Assembly (NCBI RefSeq): GCF_020687805.1 | Contig: NZ_JAJEWQ010000001.1 | Coordinates: forward strand, 589,135-653,134 | Reading direction: 5' to 3' | DNA length: 64,000 nt | Origin: Planctobacterium marinum | GTDB lineage: Bacteria; Pseudomonadota; Gammaproteobacteria; Enterobacterales; Alteromonadaceae | Shown: positions 1-9,409 of the stretch, piece after piece | How the letters are laid out: every line of letters starts with the position of its first letter | Position numbering within the stretch: the stretch's first letter is position 1 | The notes under the pieces: generated by a model | What the model saw: only the letters and a program-made list of their open reading frames with translations | Database searches by the model: none | Told to the model about the DNA's origin: nothing | Program-made: the position numbers and the translations under genes

Positions 1-307
1 TGATATGTCTTTGTACACCGCACAAACCGCTCTGCACTTCAGTGAAGAAGAGCCTGATTTGGGTTTGGATGATATGCAGGATGCCGATGGGGGGTTAACC
101 GCACCCATGAATGGCACTGTAGTAAAACTCATGGTTGAGGCAGGTGAGACGGTTGAAGCTGATACACCATTGCTAATCATGGAAGCTATGAAAATGGAGC
201 ACACCATCAAAGCACCTGCAAAAGGTAAAGTCACTGAGTTCTTCTTTCAAGCTGGTGAACTGGTAGATGGTGGCGCGGAGCTTCTGGCTTTTGAGGTGAG
301 CGAATAA
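1..307 (+). CDS. liuD: Methylcrotonyl-CoA carboxylase alpha subunit, C-terminal biotin-carrier end (5' partial)
   Basis: The reading frame is open from the first base, so this is the tail of a gene that starts before the window. The visible part holds the biotin carboxyl-carrier domain: the biotinylation motif EAMKMEH has its lysine codon at 191-193, preceded by APMNGTVV as in acyl-CoA carboxylase alpha subunits. In the full enzyme a biotin carboxylase domain charges this biotin and the beta subunit carboxylates 3-methylcrotonyl-CoA in leucine breakdown. The stop overlaps the next start by one base (TAATG). The choice of methylcrotonyl rather than another acyl-CoA rests mainly on the following HMG-CoA lyase gene. 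Confidence 0.85.
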   Translation, partial: DMSLYTAQTALHFSEEEPDLGLDDMQDADGGLTAPMNGTVVKLMVEAGETVEADTPLLIMEAMKMEHTIKAPAKGKVTEFFFQAGELVDGGAELLAFEVSE

Positions 308-1209
308 TGGCATTACCGCAATCAGCAACCATCGTTGAAGTGGGACCTCGTGACGGGCTGCAAAACGAAAAGGCCGATATTTTATTGCAAGATAAAATTG
401 CGTTAGTGGAAGGTCTGGCGAATGCCGGACTATCCATGATTGAAACCGGAAGTTTTGTCTCGCCCAAATGGGTGCCGAAAATGGCCGATTCTGCCGAGGT
501 ATTTAAACAGGTGACACGCAAGCAAGGCATCACCTACTCTGCCCTGACACCAAACCTTAAAGGCTTTGAAGCAGCTATGGAAGCCGGAGCCGATGAAGTG
601 GCGATTTTTGGTGCCGCGTCTGAGTCATTTTCACAAAAGAACATCAACTGCTCGATTGCTGAAAGCCTGGCGCGTTTTGCTCCGGTAATTGAGGCCGCAC
701 AGCAGCAAAACATCAAGGTGCGCGGTTATGTTTCCTGCGTTTTAGGTTGTCCCTATGAAGGTGACATTGCCCCGGAAGCGGTTAAGCAAGTGTCGAAACA
801 GTTGCTAGATATGGGCTGTTACGAAATCTCTCTTGGCGATACCATTGGTGTAGGCACACCGCTGAAAACCCAACTGATGTTGAATGCAGTTTTGCAGGAT
901 ATACCTGTAGAGAAACTGGCTGTGCATTTTCATGACACTTACGGTCAGGCGCTGAGTAATATCCTGATGGCGTTACAAATGGGCGTCAATGTCATCGATG
1001 CTGCTGTCGCAGGTTTAGGTGGGTGTCCTTATGCCAAAGGCGCCTCAGGCAATGTGGCCACTGAAGATGTGGTTTATATGCTAAATGGTATGGGCATTGA
1101 GACAGGTATTAACCTGGATGCTTTAGTGCAGGCTGGTGACAAGATCACCAAAGCACTTAATCGCAGCAATAACTCCAAAGTTGCCAACGCGCTGTTAGCC
1201 AAAGGCTAA
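307..1209 (+). CDS. liuE: Hydroxymethylglutaryl-CoA lyase
   Basis: This enzyme cleaves HMG-CoA to acetyl-CoA and acetoacetate, the last step of leucine degradation. The 300-aa length is normal for the bacterial family. It begins with the family signature [12 protein letters not shown], carries the metal-binding HFHDTYGQA segment, and has the glycine-rich active-site loop [14 protein letters not shown] with the catalytic cysteine at about residue 240. It is translationally coupled to the carboxylase subunit upstream and closes the operon; two hairpins follow within 170 bp. Identification is firm. Confidence 0.96.
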   Translation: MALPQSATIVEVGPRDGLQNEKADILLQDKIALVEGLANAGLSMIETGSFVSPKWVPKMADSAEVFKQVTRKQGITYSALTPNLKGFEAAMEAGADEVAIFGAASESFSQKNINCSIAESLARFAPVIEAAQQQNIKVRGYVSCVLGCPYEGDIAPEAVKQVSKQLLDMGCYEISLGDTIGVGTPLKTQLMLNAVLQDIPVEKLAVHFHDTYGQALSNILMALQMGVNVIDAAVAGLGGCPYAKGASGNVATEDVVYMLNGMGIETGINLDALVQAGDKITKALNRSNNSKVANALLAKG

Positions 1210-1292
1210 CCCACCACTGTGTGACATTCCTGTACTGGGAAAGTGTTCTTAAGTGTTTGCGCAATTAATGGCTTGGCGCTTTTATAATTAGT

Positions 1293-1320
1293 CAGGATGG
1301 CTGTGGCTACAGCCATCCTG
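1293..1320. terminator. Strong 12-bp hairpin after liuE
   Basis: CAGGATGGCTGT and ACAGCCATCCTG are perfect inverted repeats around a GGCT loop. No T-run follows on either strand, so it may act as a transcript-end stabiliser or a factor-assisted terminator between liuE and the convergent gene rather than as a classic intrinsic terminator. Confidence 0.55.
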
Positions 1321-1351
1321 ATATAAAGCTTGGCTAGTTGCTAACTGCAAT

Positions 1352-1372
1352 TTGCTGTCACAGCAATTTTTT
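1352..1372 (+). terminator. Short hairpin plus T6, probable liuE terminator
   Basis: TTGCTG, loop TCA, CAGCAA is followed directly by six T residues. The stem is short, but the T-run position fits an intrinsic terminator for the leucine operon just before the convergent gene ends. Confidence 0.5.
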
Positions 1373-1376
1373 CGGA

Positions 1377-3338
1377 CTATTTAGGAGCTAAAGGCTGGAT
1401 TTCCACTATCGGCGCTTCAGTAGTAACAGAAAAAACATTTTCTCCACACTTAAAAGATGCTCCCCCACCTGAGGCTCCGCTATTGTCTGGACATTTACAA
1501 CTGGTAGTGGTCTCTATACTCACTGTTGTTGCTTCCTGGTCATTACCCGCAGGCCAGCTGAGCGTGACTATGCCATCTTTAATCGTTTGCTCACAACGAG
1601 TGTCATTTTTTAGTGGCGCCAGATAAATGAGTTGTCCCTTGGCGTCGCTTATTCCTGTGCTGGATGGATAGTCGCGTTGCACAAAATAGCTATTTACCCA
1701 ATACCCCCGCCCATTTTGGGTTTCTGCGTAAGCACTGCTGGTCCAGCCATCTGGATTTGCTGAACTACTGTAAACCGGTCCTTCCCATTTCGGGTATTCA
1801 AGCTTGCCATCCTTTACCGACATATCGTACTTATTGGGACGCGATGAGTTGTTCATTTTACTTTTTCTGTCGTCGTAAACATGCTCTGTAAATTTACTGG
1901 ATGAGTCGAGTTTGATTTTGTACTTTTGGTACATCAGGTGGTAACGGCCAAGAGCGCCGGAGGTGTGCGCTACCCATGTTGAGGCTGACGGTGTGCCAGA
2001 AAGCACAGAGGTATCAACAATATTTTTAAGATCTATCGGGTTTTTCGCTTTTAATACACCATCCTTGTATTCAATTGCTGGATTATTTAGTTCAGTGATG
2101 CCATTTAAATTATCTACTTTATAGGGAAAATTGAAGTAAAGCCTTTTTAAAGTAAGCTCCTGGCTATCATCTGAAACTTGGCACAATGCCGTAACGGTAC
2201 CGGTATGCCATTCACTTTTCTTATTGGGCATATTGAGCTCTTCAATCCAGCAATTTTTATTAATGCTCTCAGTATTAAACAATTGGTCAGATTCACTGTC
2301 ACCAGAACAAAAGTTGTTCAGGTATTTTGCCTGTTCAACAAATTGAATTATACCTTTTGTTCTGTCTTTGGAATCTTCGGTTGCTCCAAAGACTGCAATG
2401 AACTTATTACCCAAAGTCTCAAAAAAGGCTTCCATGTATACCAGTGTTTCTTCATAACCTGTTTTTCCACTTTTATCAGATAGCGTATATGGAAACTGTG
2501 CATGCCTCCCGGTATAGAGTTCTGGGTGATTGTATAGCAGCGCAACCTGAACCTGATTCATAAAATACAATTGTTGCATGTCAGAGAGTAAATTAAGTTG
2601 CAAGGTAACAATGGGTTGCATTGCTGCCATGTAATAAACAACTTTATTGTCGATGCTGCTCTCACCATGAGTCTTTTCAATCACATCATGGTAAGCCTTA
2701 TTCAGATCTTTCCATATATTGCGCTCAGGTCTTAACCTATCAAGAAATTCGTTCAATAGTTCTGCGGGGTCCAAATTTGAAGAAGCCCCCTGACTTTCGG
2801 TTAATACGCCATTTGTTGCCAACTCAGGTACATTCGCCCCAAGAAGTCTCAAAATATTGCTATCTGCCTGTGAGCAAACGCCTCCCTGGCAAAGGTTTGC
2901 AGTAAATTCATTGAATTCGTCAGGTGTACGAGGAAAAACATGTTGGGTGTAAAAGTCTTCAAACTTACTATTAATACCGGCATTGGCGTCAATGAGTGCG
3001 GTGACAATGCTGTCATAGTGGTTTTGCGCGTAATCATAAGCTAAGGTTTTTACAGCCATATAAGTGGCTGAACTTATCATCTGAATTTCATCCAGTTTTT
3101 TGTCCATTTCATCCAGTTGCGCTTTAATTTCTTTCAGGGTTTCCAAAGTCATATTGGGCTTTGGAAAGAGAACGCCCTTTACTATTTTTGCTGCTTTGAC
3201 TGCAACGTTATAGGGTTTAGGCACTGCTTTTTCTGCGATATTAAACGCCAGATCTACCCCACCACCCAGTGAAACAGCCGAGTCAGTGATTGAATTTTTG
3301 GATAAAGATTGGGGGATTGGAAAAGTAGTATTACTCAT
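1377..3338 (-). CDS. Orphan 653-aa protein of unknown function, helical N-half and beta-rich C-half
   Basis: I do not recognise a family. No signal peptide is visible. Residues about 15-60 are rich in G, A and V and could form an amphipathic or membrane-active helix. Residues about 65-90 form a charged heptad-like coiled coil (LKEIKAQLDEMDKKLDEIQ), and long predicted helices continue to about residue 330. The remainder is rich in S, T, N, W and Y with several cysteines (an SCKC pair near the end), which looks like beta structure. A helical bundle followed by a beta-rich domain resembles the layout of some pore-forming toxins such as delta-endotoxins, but no diagnostic motif was seen. It is a single-gene unit, convergent to liuE, and looks more AT-rich than its neighbours. 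Confidence 0.8.
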   Translation of the reverse strand: MSNTTFPIPQSLSKNSITDSAVSLGGGVDLAFNIAEKAVPKPYNVAVKAAKIVKGVLFPKPNMTLETLKEIKAQLDEMDKKLDEIQMISSATYMAVKTLAYDYAQNHYDSIVTALIDANAGINSKFEDFYTQHVFPRTPDEFNEFTANLCQGGVCSQADSNILRLLGANVPELATNGVLTESQGASSNLDPAELLNEFLDRLRPERNIWKDLNKAYHDVIEKTHGESSIDNKVVYYMAAMQPIVTLQLNLLSDMQQLYFMNQVQVALLYNHPELYTGRHAQFPYTLSDKSGKTGYEETLVYMEAFFETLGNKFIAVFGATEDSKDRTKGIIQFVEQAKYLNNFCSGDSESDQLFNTESINKNCWIEELNMPNKKSEWHTGTVTALCQVSDDSQELTLKRLYFNFPYKVDNLNGITELNNPAIEYKDGVLKAKNPIDLKNIVDTSVLSGTPSASTWVAHTSGALGRYHLMYQKYKIKLDSSSKFTEHVYDDRKSKMNNSSRPNKYDMSVKDGKLEYPKWEGPVYSSSANPDGWTSSAYAETQNGRGYWVNSYFVQRDYPSSTGISDAKGQLIYLAPLKNDTRCEQTIKDGIVTLSWPAGNDQEATTVSIETTTSCKCPDNSGASGGGASFKCGENVFSVTTEAPIVEIQPLAPK

Positions 3339-3723
3339 TTGTTTTCCTTATATGAGATTAAAAAGCCGGTTTTTTAAGCGATGTATATAACCGTATAAAA
3401 ATCCATTTTCTTCGAATGCCCCAAGGGAACAGTATTAAGTCAAATTCATTAAATCTGAAACTTTAAACAGCTATTCACTGCTGTTTTCACACTCTTACAT
3501 CTTCAAAAATGGTTGCGCTATCAAAGCGTTAAACCATTATCTGGAATATTTTACATAAGCACATTACAGCAGATTACATTTATTCCGATAGCAAAAGAAA
3601 CAGGCAAACCCGGTTCTTTTTATTACCTTTGGTCAAATCACTTTTTATTGACAGAAATTATTTCTGCCCGCAGTCTTTCTAGTAAAAATAGTTCGCTTTG
3701 CAAGACACACCGGATAATAAGAT
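3339..3723. other. Divergent intergenic region, 385 bp
   Basis: This gap separates the orphan 653-aa gene (minus) from the chemoreceptor (plus) and must hold both promoters. It is AT-rich. A 7-bp inverted repeat (AAACAGC at 3465, GCTGTTT at 3480) is present without a T-run. A 246-base open frame at 3513-3758 overlaps the chemoreceptor start and has no gene-like features. Confidence 0.6.
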
Positions 3724-5373
3724 ATGCACTGGTTTTTAAATTTATCCATCAAAAATAAACTTTGGCTGTTAACAGGGTCGTTTTTTGCTTCATTGTCTGT
3801 GGTTATCATTGTGGCATTCTGGACTCAGCAAAAACTGGCCAATGATGTCGATATCATCGCCAATAAGTACTTTACGGCATCCAATCTGATGTTGGCCGCC
3901 GATGCGAATTTGTATCGTGCCATATCAGCAGAACGCAGCCTGATATTCGTTAGCACTTCATCTCCGCCATTTCGCAATCTGGTGAATTACCACAAGCAGA
4001 ACATTGAAGAAGCACAGCAAAAACTCCAGCAATTCAAACTTGTCATTGACGATCCGCAAATCCATCGTTTGATGAATGATTACGAGCGTTTGAGTAAAGA
4101 ATGGCAAACGCTGACTTTCCAGGTGGTGTCACTACGGGAAAATAACGGCAGAGAAGAACGGCGCGAGGCGTCGCGAATTAGTTTGCAGGATGCTTCACAG
4201 AAATTTGCCGAAATGCATGATGTGATAGATCAAATGAGTGCGGTGGTTACAAAGGACAGCCAAATGGTTGTGCAGGAGGCGGAATCAAACGTTACCTTTT
4301 CAGCCTCACTGATCTTATTCGTAACAATCGGCGCGGTATTATTTGGTACTTTTATGACATTGATGGCGATTCGATTGCTGGCACAACCACTCAAAGTACT
4401 GACAGACAGATTAAAACAAATCTCTTCAGGTGATGGGGATTTAACACAACGGCTGGAGGAAGACCGTTGTGATGAGATTGGTGAAACCGCCATTGCTTTT
4501 AACAAGTTTGCCAGTAACCAGGCAGCGATATTGAAACAGGTTAAAAATGCCATGGTGAGTTTTATGCAGTCCATGGAATTTGTTGGCGAGAAAATGAACC
4601 ATCTACATCATGCGACCTCAAAACAACAGGAAGTCAGTGACGATGTCGCTGGTTCCATGAGTCAAATGAGTATGGCGGTAACCGATGTAGCTAAAAATGC
4701 GGCGAATGCCTCTGAAGCAACCGAAGAAGCGAATCAGTTAGCGATCAAAGGCCATGCCGTTGTTAACGAATCGGTATCTACCATCAATACCATAACCTCC
4801 AACATTGCCACGACATCAGAGGTGGTCAAACAGTTGGATGTCAGAACCCAATCTATCTCCAATGTAACTGACACTATCAGTGAAATCGCTGACCAAACCA
4901 ATCTACTGGCGCTGAATGCGGCGATAGAAGCCGCCCGGGCCGGCGAACAAGGGCGAGGTTTTGCCGTTGTCGCAGAGGAAGTACGCAACCTGGCAAAGCG
5001 AACCTCTGAACTGACCAAACAAATCCGTGAAAACATCGAGCAACTTAGCGTTGAAAGTGCCCAGGCCGTATCAGTGATGGAAGAATCTTTAAATAATTCA
5101 AAAATTTTGGATGAAAAAGCCATTCTCTCCGGTCAAGCATTACAAGAGATCACCACTGCCGTTGATTTGATCTCAGGAATGAACATGACTGTAGCCAGTG
5201 CCGTTGAAGAACAATCGGTAACAGCAGAAGAAATTAATCGCAGCATCGACAACCTGAAATCCATGGCGGTGGAGTCCGACGCGCATTCTCAGGACACCTT
5301 AAAGGAAGTTGTTGAACTTTTGTCGTTAGCCAGAGATATGCAATCGTTATTAAATCGATTTAAGGTCGAATAA
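3724..5373 (+). CDS. Methyl-accepting chemotaxis protein
   Basis: This is a 549-aa transmembrane chemoreceptor. A short cytoplasmic N-terminus is followed by a first membrane helix (about residues 12-32) and a periplasmic four-helix-bundle-type sensor to about residue 190. A second membrane helix (about 193-217) leads to a HAMP segment ending in [11 protein letters not shown]. The signalling domain contains the invariant hairpin tip with [21 protein letters not shown] near residue 388. It would signal to CheA/CheW. The ligand is unknown. The cupredoxin-like gene begins 15 bp after its stop, so the two are probably cotranscribed, which hints at sensing related to that periplasmic protein. Confidence 0.95.
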   Translation: MHWFLNLSIKNKLWLLTGSFFASLSVVIIVAFWTQQKLANDVDIIANKYFTASNLMLAADANLYRAISAERSLIFVSTSSPPFRNLVNYHKQNIEEAQQKLQQFKLVIDDPQIHRLMNDYERLSKEWQTLTFQVVSLRENNGREERREASRISLQDASQKFAEMHDVIDQMSAVVTKDSQMVVQEAESNVTFSASLILFVTIGAVLFGTFMTLMAIRLLAQPLKVLTDRLKQISSGDGDLTQRLEEDRCDEIGETAIAFNKFASNQAAILKQVKNAMVSFMQSMEFVGEKMNHLHHATSKQQEVSDDVAGSMSQMSMAVTDVAKNAANASEATEEANQLAIKGHAVVNESVSTINTITSNIATTSEVVKQLDVRTQSISNVTDTISEIADQTNLLALNAAIEAARAGEQGRGFAVVAEEVRNLAKRTSELTKQIRENIEQLSVESAQAVSVMEESLNNSKILDEKAILSGQALQEITTAVDLISGMNMTVASAVEEQSVTAEEINRSIDNLKSMAVESDAHSQDTLKEVVELLSLARDMQSLLNRFKVE

Positions 5374-5388
5374 CTTGTAGAGCTGCTT

Positions 5389-6042
5389 ATGCAATCCCTG
5401 TGTCGTAGTGTAATTTTCCTGCTTTGTTTTAGTCAGCATAGCTGGGGAGCGTTGGTGACATTTCAACTCAAAGATAACCAGGGTGACCCACTCCCCCATG
5501 CCATTATTAGCCTGTTCCCGCTAACAGAGGGAGCAATTCAGCTGGCCGCCAACAGCACCCCGCAAAGCGCCACTCTGAGTCAAAGTAATAAGCAGTTTAC
5601 ACCACACGTTGTGGCCGTAAAAAAAGGCGCAACGGTTACATTTCCAAATCAGGATTCGATAAAACATCAGGTGTATAGCTTATCAGAAGCACAGCCTTTT
5701 GATTTAACTATCGAGGCTGGCGAAACTGAGACGGGACCGACAATGTCTGCCACCGGTGCAATTCACATCGGCTGTAATATTCACGACTGGATGCAAGCCT
5801 ACGTATATGTCACCGATACCCCCTGGTTTGCAGTATCTGACAGCAATGGTGCAGTTACTATTGAGGTTCCGGAAAATGAGCAATTTCGCTGGCAATTGTG
5901 GCACGCGAGATTGTCACAACAAGAGCCCGTTCACCAGGGTGAGCTACTAACGCCTTCAGCCCCGGTTTCTGTACAACTGCAAACAGCTTTATTGCCCGGC
6001 TACGATGAAGCCAGCGACTTAGACGATTTTGATGATTATTGA
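5389..6042 (+). CDS. Secreted cupredoxin-like (plastocyanin-type) protein
   Basis: This 217-aa protein has a signal peptide ending near SWG-A at residues 20-22. A short carboxypeptidase-regulatory-like stretch (LKDNQGDPLPHAIISL) precedes a cupredoxin fold. The classic type-1 copper ligands are visible: His93 (KHQVYS) and the closing loop Cys129-x2-His132-x2-Met135 (GCNIHDWM). The tail is acidic (DLDDFDDY). Such proteins are often labelled 'methylamine utilization protein' by automatic annotation, without methylamine genes nearby; none are seen here. A role in periplasmic electron transfer or copper handling is likely. It sits between a chemoreceptor and an outer-membrane barrel in one apparent operon. 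Confidence 0.85.
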   Translation: MQSLCRSVIFLLCFSQHSWGALVTFQLKDNQGDPLPHAIISLFPLTEGAIQLAANSTPQSATLSQSNKQFTPHVVAVKKGATVTFPNQDSIKHQVYSLSEAQPFDLTIEAGETETGPTMSATGAIHIGCNIHDWMQAYVYVTDTPWFAVSDSNGAVTIEVPENEQFRWQLWHARLSQQEPVHQGELLTPSAPVSVQLQTALLPGYDEASDLDDFDDY

Positions 6043-6104
6043 CGGCGGGCTACACACCCCATTGCCAGTCGTTTTTTGAATATTAGCCAAAACCGAGAAC
6101 AACA

Positions 6105-7340
6105 ATGAAATCTGTCGCCTTCCTCATCACATTAGCTATTACGCTGTCCACCTCAGTTCAGGCTGAATCTCTAAAAGTGCGCGGGTTGATTCAGGGCAGT
6201 CTGGCCTTATCTGTAGATGATGAATTGAGTTTTACAGAGGGTGGCACCGGCATTTTAAGATACGATGCTGATAATAAATTGCAGCTCAGTCAGGCTTTAT
6301 TAGAATTATCAGGCGATCTGACAGACTATGTTTCCTGGCATTCCGTGCTCAATGCAACACATTCACCCAGTTCACATGCCGGACTGACCCAGCTCTCGAT
6401 AAAATATAAACCCATCTGGTCCAGCAAGTATCGCTGGCAATTTAAAGCGGGGATGTTCTATCCTGAATTTGGCTTTGAAAACCCTGACATCGGCTGGTTG
6501 TCACCTTATACCTACACCAATTCAGCAATCAGCAGTTGGATAGGCGAAGAGGTCCGTACTTTAGGTGGCGAATTTAAAGTCACCCGTCCAGGTCGGTTTC
6601 ACAACCGTAGTCCTCATACCTTTGCATTTTCAGGGGCTGTATACAAAGGCAATGATCCCGCCGGAACACTACTCGCCTGGCGAGGCTGGGGTCTGCATGA
6701 CAAACAATCTATTGTGAATGAGCGAGTTTTCTTTGCAGATTATCCCTCCATTGGTGAGGGCCAGGCACTGGCCCCACAAGCCAACTGGGTTGAACCCTAC
6801 CGGGAAATCGACGGACGTTGGGGATATCAAATGGGCTTACACTGGGATTACCAAAAAACATCCCGATTGCGCTACCATTATTTTAACAACAACGCAGACG
6901 AGACCGTTTTGGCTCGCGGCGGCCAATATGCCTGGCATACCATTTTTCATTCTTTGTCATGGCAATATCGATTTGACCGCAACTGGCGTTTGATTATGCA
7001 CGGTATGCATGGACGAACTGCAATGGGTCCAGGCGCAGTACTGGTGGGGTTTAATAGTTGGTATGCCATGATTGCCTACCGCGATAAGCAGCATAATTTT
7101 GCCCTTAGATTTGATGACTTTAACACAATAGATAAAGACACTTTGATTCCTGAGGACAATAACAACGGTCACGGCTGGGGATTGACAGCCGCCTATCGGT
7201 ATAACCTTGATGAGCACTGGCAAATAGGAACAGAGTTGCTGCTAACCGAAACCTGGCAAGCCAGTCGTCAACAGTTTACTGACACAGATGCCAAATTGTC
7301 ACAACAACAGCTACTCGCCGTCGTGCAATTCAGGTTCTGA
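6105..7340 (+). CDS. Outer-membrane beta-barrel protein (porin-like)
   Basis: This 411-aa protein has a cleavable signal peptide (cut near VQA-ES, residue 20). The mature chain shows alternating hydrophobic strands rich in aromatic residues (LHWDYQ, LRYHYFNN, WQYRFDRNWRLIMHG) and ends in FRF, the C-terminal phenylalanine signature recognised by the Bam machinery. The family is not identified. It lies 62 bp after the cupredoxin gene on the same strand, and the two products may act together at the cell envelope. Confidence 0.8.
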   Translation: MKSVAFLITLAITLSTSVQAESLKVRGLIQGSLALSVDDELSFTEGGTGILRYDADNKLQLSQALLELSGDLTDYVSWHSVLNATHSPSSHAGLTQLSIKYKPIWSSKYRWQFKAGMFYPEFGFENPDIGWLSPYTYTNSAISSWIGEEVRTLGGEFKVTRPGRFHNRSPHTFAFSGAVYKGNDPAGTLLAWRGWGLHDKQSIVNERVFFADYPSIGEGQALAPQANWVEPYREIDGRWGYQMGLHWDYQKTSRLRYHYFNNNADETVLARGGQYAWHTIFHSLSWQYRFDRNWRLIMHGMHGRTAMGPGAVLVGFNSWYAMIAYRDKQHNFALRFDDFNTIDKDTLIPEDNNNGHGWGLTAAYRYNLDEHWQIGTELLLTETWQASRQQFTDTDAKLSQQQLLAVVQFRF

Positions 7341-7427
7341 TAGTGCCGGGATTAAAAATTCGCTTTACAAAATTAGAATGGTAGCGCTAGTATTACAATC
7401 AGATATTCACAAAAATCGAACATTCTC

Positions 7428-8321
7428 ATGTATCGCTCTAAAACGACTCTCGAGCAATGGCGAATTTTACAGGCAGTTGTTGACCACGGTGGCTACGCTC
7501 ACGCTGCCAAAGTGCTGAATAAAAGCCAATCTTCACTCAATCATGCAGTCGCAAAATTACAATCCCAACTAGACGTTCAGCTTTTGGAAGTGCGAGGTCG
7601 TAAGGCTTACCTGACCAAAGCCGGAGAAGTCATGCTGCGCCGTTCCCGCCTGCTGAGTAAGAGCGTTGAAGACCTGGAAGAGCTGGCCAAAAGCATCAAC
7701 CAGGCGTGGGAACCAGAAATAAACATTGCCGTTGAGCTGGCGTTCCCTGACCAGTTTTTGACACCTATCCTGATGGACTTTTATCCATCTTGTCGGGGTA
7801 GTCGGCTGAACATCATAGATACGGTGCTGACCGGCACAGAAGAACTGATTAATGAAGGTTGGGCTGATATTGCACTCACAGCCTCAATTCCAAAAGGGGT
7901 GCTCAGTGAGCCTATACTCAACGTCAAATTTGTCGCTGTTACTCACCCGGAAAATCCGTTAGCACAGAAAAAAGGGCCTATTGATCCGAATGAGTTGGTG
8001 CAACATTTGCAGATAGTTATCAAAGATACAGCAAAAGCGCCAATTGAACGACAGGGTTGGTTAAAGGCTGAGCAACGCTGGACCGTCAGCCGCTTTGAAA
8101 CTGCTATCAAATTCCTGCGTCAGGGACTTGGATTTTGCTGGTTACCTATACACAATGTTGAAAAACATATTGAGGGCGGTGAACTGGCGCAGTTAAATAT
8201 ACAAGGCAGTAGTTTTCGCTCAGTTACTATGTCGCTTGTTAACCCACATTCAGATAGAATGGGACCAGGTACTAAAATGCTGACCGATTTAATTTTGGCC
8301 CAACGAGAACTACAACAATAA
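7428..8321 (+). CDS. LysR-family transcriptional regulator
   Basis: The 297-aa length is typical of LysR regulators. The N-terminal winged helix-turn-helix (residues 8-65) reads GGYAHAAKVLNKSQSSLNHAVAKLQSQL followed by the usual LLEVRGRKAYLTKAGE. An effector-binding domain of the periplasmic-binding-protein type occupies the rest. The target genes are not evident; the regulator lies after the barrel gene on the same strand and 13 bp before a small unknown gene, with which it is probably cotranscribed. Confidence 0.93.
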   Translation: MYRSKTTLEQWRILQAVVDHGGYAHAAKVLNKSQSSLNHAVAKLQSQLDVQLLEVRGRKAYLTKAGEVMLRRSRLLSKSVEDLEELAKSINQAWEPEINIAVELAFPDQFLTPILMDFYPSCRGSRLNIIDTVLTGTEELINEGWADIALTASIPKGVLSEPILNVKFVAVTHPENPLAQKKGPIDPNELVQHLQIVIKDTAKAPIERQGWLKAEQRWTVSRFETAIKFLRQGLGFCWLPIHNVEKHIEGGELAQLNIQGSSFRSVTMSLVNPHSDRMGPGTKMLTDLILAQRELQQ

Positions 8322-8334
8322 TTTGGAATAAAAT

Positions 8335-8748
8335 ATGGCAATGACCCGCGAAGAACTTGATGAATTGATGCAAGACAGTGCCAGAAATGCGGTGATTACG
8401 ACACGTGACGAGTTCGGTATCAATCTTGATGGCAGTGCTGATAGCATTAAGGTGATTGATGAAGTTATCTTAAGATGGATTAATAAATACCGCGACCAGG
8501 CGCTGGAAGACAAAGCCGTTTTTACTCTGTGCAATATTTACGGTGCCTATGTAGGTGAAGTATTTAGATCCACTGTAGGTGGTCAATGGAGTTATGACGA
8601 ATCAAACCCGGATGCCCCGTATGTACTTCTTGAATACGGCATTCACTCCTATGCTTTTGCCGGGGTTTGTTATCAACGTCTGGTGAATGACAGTCAAATT
8701 AGCGTTGAAAATTACTTCAATCAGGCGATCGCCAATAACACTCAATAA
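8335..8748 (+). CDS. Small uncharacterised cytosolic protein
   Basis: This is a 137-aa soluble acidic protein without a signal peptide or membrane segment. I do not recognise it with certainty. The segment YGAYVGEVFRSTVGGQWSYD, with a Gly-x-x-x-Gly-Glu core before a WxYD strand, recalls small domain families of unknown function such as DUF3806. It starts 13 bp after the LysR gene (start context AATAAAATATGGC), suggesting cotranscription. Confidence 0.75.
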   Translation: MAMTREELDELMQDSARNAVITTRDEFGINLDGSADSIKVIDEVILRWINKYRDQALEDKAVFTLCNIYGAYVGEVFRSTVGGQWSYDESNPDAPYVLLEYGIHSYAFAGVCYQRLVNDSQISVENYFNQAIANNTQ

Positions 8749-8778
8749 AACCGAAAATAGCCGATAAATTATCATGCA

Positions 8779-9220
8779 GGGGAAAAGAGTGTTGTGTGAC
8801 TTAACTGCGTGCCACACAACAACCCTTGTCTGTCTGTCAGATTCTTCACAACTTGCTTCCTGCCCCTGAAGAATTCTCCTTGCTCTGACAATTCCCTTTT
8901 ACCGACAACTCCTTGTAAGGGTTGTCACTGGTCCTGTCCAACACAGGTTATTTCCTGCTAACCTGGCGTTGCACTGTTGCCCCTTCCCTTGTTGCCCATC
9001 AACGCTGAGCTAACCGCCTTCCTGGCTAATTTCGGACCCAAGCATCCTGCTTAAATATTAAATGCGAAGCTCATCCTGAGTTCACATTAACTTGCTCCCA
9101 ATGCTTACTGTTCCCTTGTGCAACTAACAATTTAAATTAGTGTCAACATCCCGTTGATATGGCCTGAATGCGTCCTGCCTTCCGCCTCGCTGTGTAAGCA
9201 TAGATACAGATTAGCAGAGG
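8779..9220 (-). ncRNA. csrB: CsrB/RsmZ-type CsrA-sequestering small RNA
   Basis: No gene covers 8749-9409, but the minus strand of this stretch reads as a CsrB-family RNA of about 430 nt. It contains 16 GGA motifs, most in the AGGA or GGGA form bound by CsrA, and many sit in the loop of a short hairpin: TCAAC-GGGAT-GTTGA, CTC-AGGAT-GAG, AGC-AGGAT-GCT, GCC-AGGAA-GGC and GGTTA-GCAGGAAA-TAACC. The RNA ends in a GTTGTGTG/CACACAAC hairpin followed by a T-rich stretch. A sigma-70-like promoter is at 9225-9253. Known CsrB RNAs titrate CsrA and so control carbon storage and motility. The 5' end is approximate. The multi-hairpin pattern is seen directly; the function is inferred from the family. Confidence 0.88.
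8783..8820 (-). terminator. Intrinsic terminator of the CsrB-type RNA
   Basis: On the minus strand GTTGTGTG (8820-8813) pairs with CACACAAC (8798-8791), followed by ACTCTTTT. It lies 35 bp after the stop of the convergent plus-strand gene. Confidence 0.8.
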
Positions 9221-9224
9221 AATA

Positions 9225-9253
9225 ATAATCGGCTTTAACCTGCAAGCCTTCAA
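9225..9253 (-). promoter_or_regulatory. Putative promoter of the CsrB-type RNA
   Basis: On the minus strand, TTGAAG (9253-9248) and GATTAT (9230-9225) are 17 bp apart, as in a sigma-70 promoter. This places the transcript start near 9218, about 40 nt before the first GGA motif. The -10 match is only moderate. Confidence 0.45.
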
Positions 9254-9356
9254 ATCATAAAAATGGGACCCAATTGAATTTAATTAACAGTGACAAAGAG
9301 ACAAATTAACTGACCAACAGTCAATTAAATTGGTAAACACTTGATATTTATCAGAT

Positions 9357-9390
9357 TAAAATGAAAGCGGCAGTTCTGAAGACTGCCGCT
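9357..9390 (-). terminator. Terminator of the DUF2189 operon
   Basis: On the minus strand AGCGGCAGT, loop CTTCAGA, ACTGCCGCT is followed by TTCATTTT. The hairpin lies 20 bp beyond the DUF2189 stop and separates that operon from the downstream small-RNA promoter. Confidence 0.8.
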
Positions 9391-9409
9391 AGAATTTAAA
9401 CAATGAAAC

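Noticed and set aside
3700..3723. ACCGGATAAT before the first chemoreceptor, tested as a sigma-28 -10 box
   Set aside because: No -35 element at the correct distance.
3513..3758. Open frame of 81 codons in the gap before the first chemoreceptor
   Set aside because: It overlaps the chemoreceptor start, has no ribosome site and looks like chance composition of AT-rich spacer.
9193..9208. TGTAAGCATAGATACA near the CsrB-type RNA start, resembling a GacA/UvrY box
   Set aside because: The half-sites are spaced for 16 bp rather than the expected 18, one half is poor, and the element lies inside the predicted transcript.
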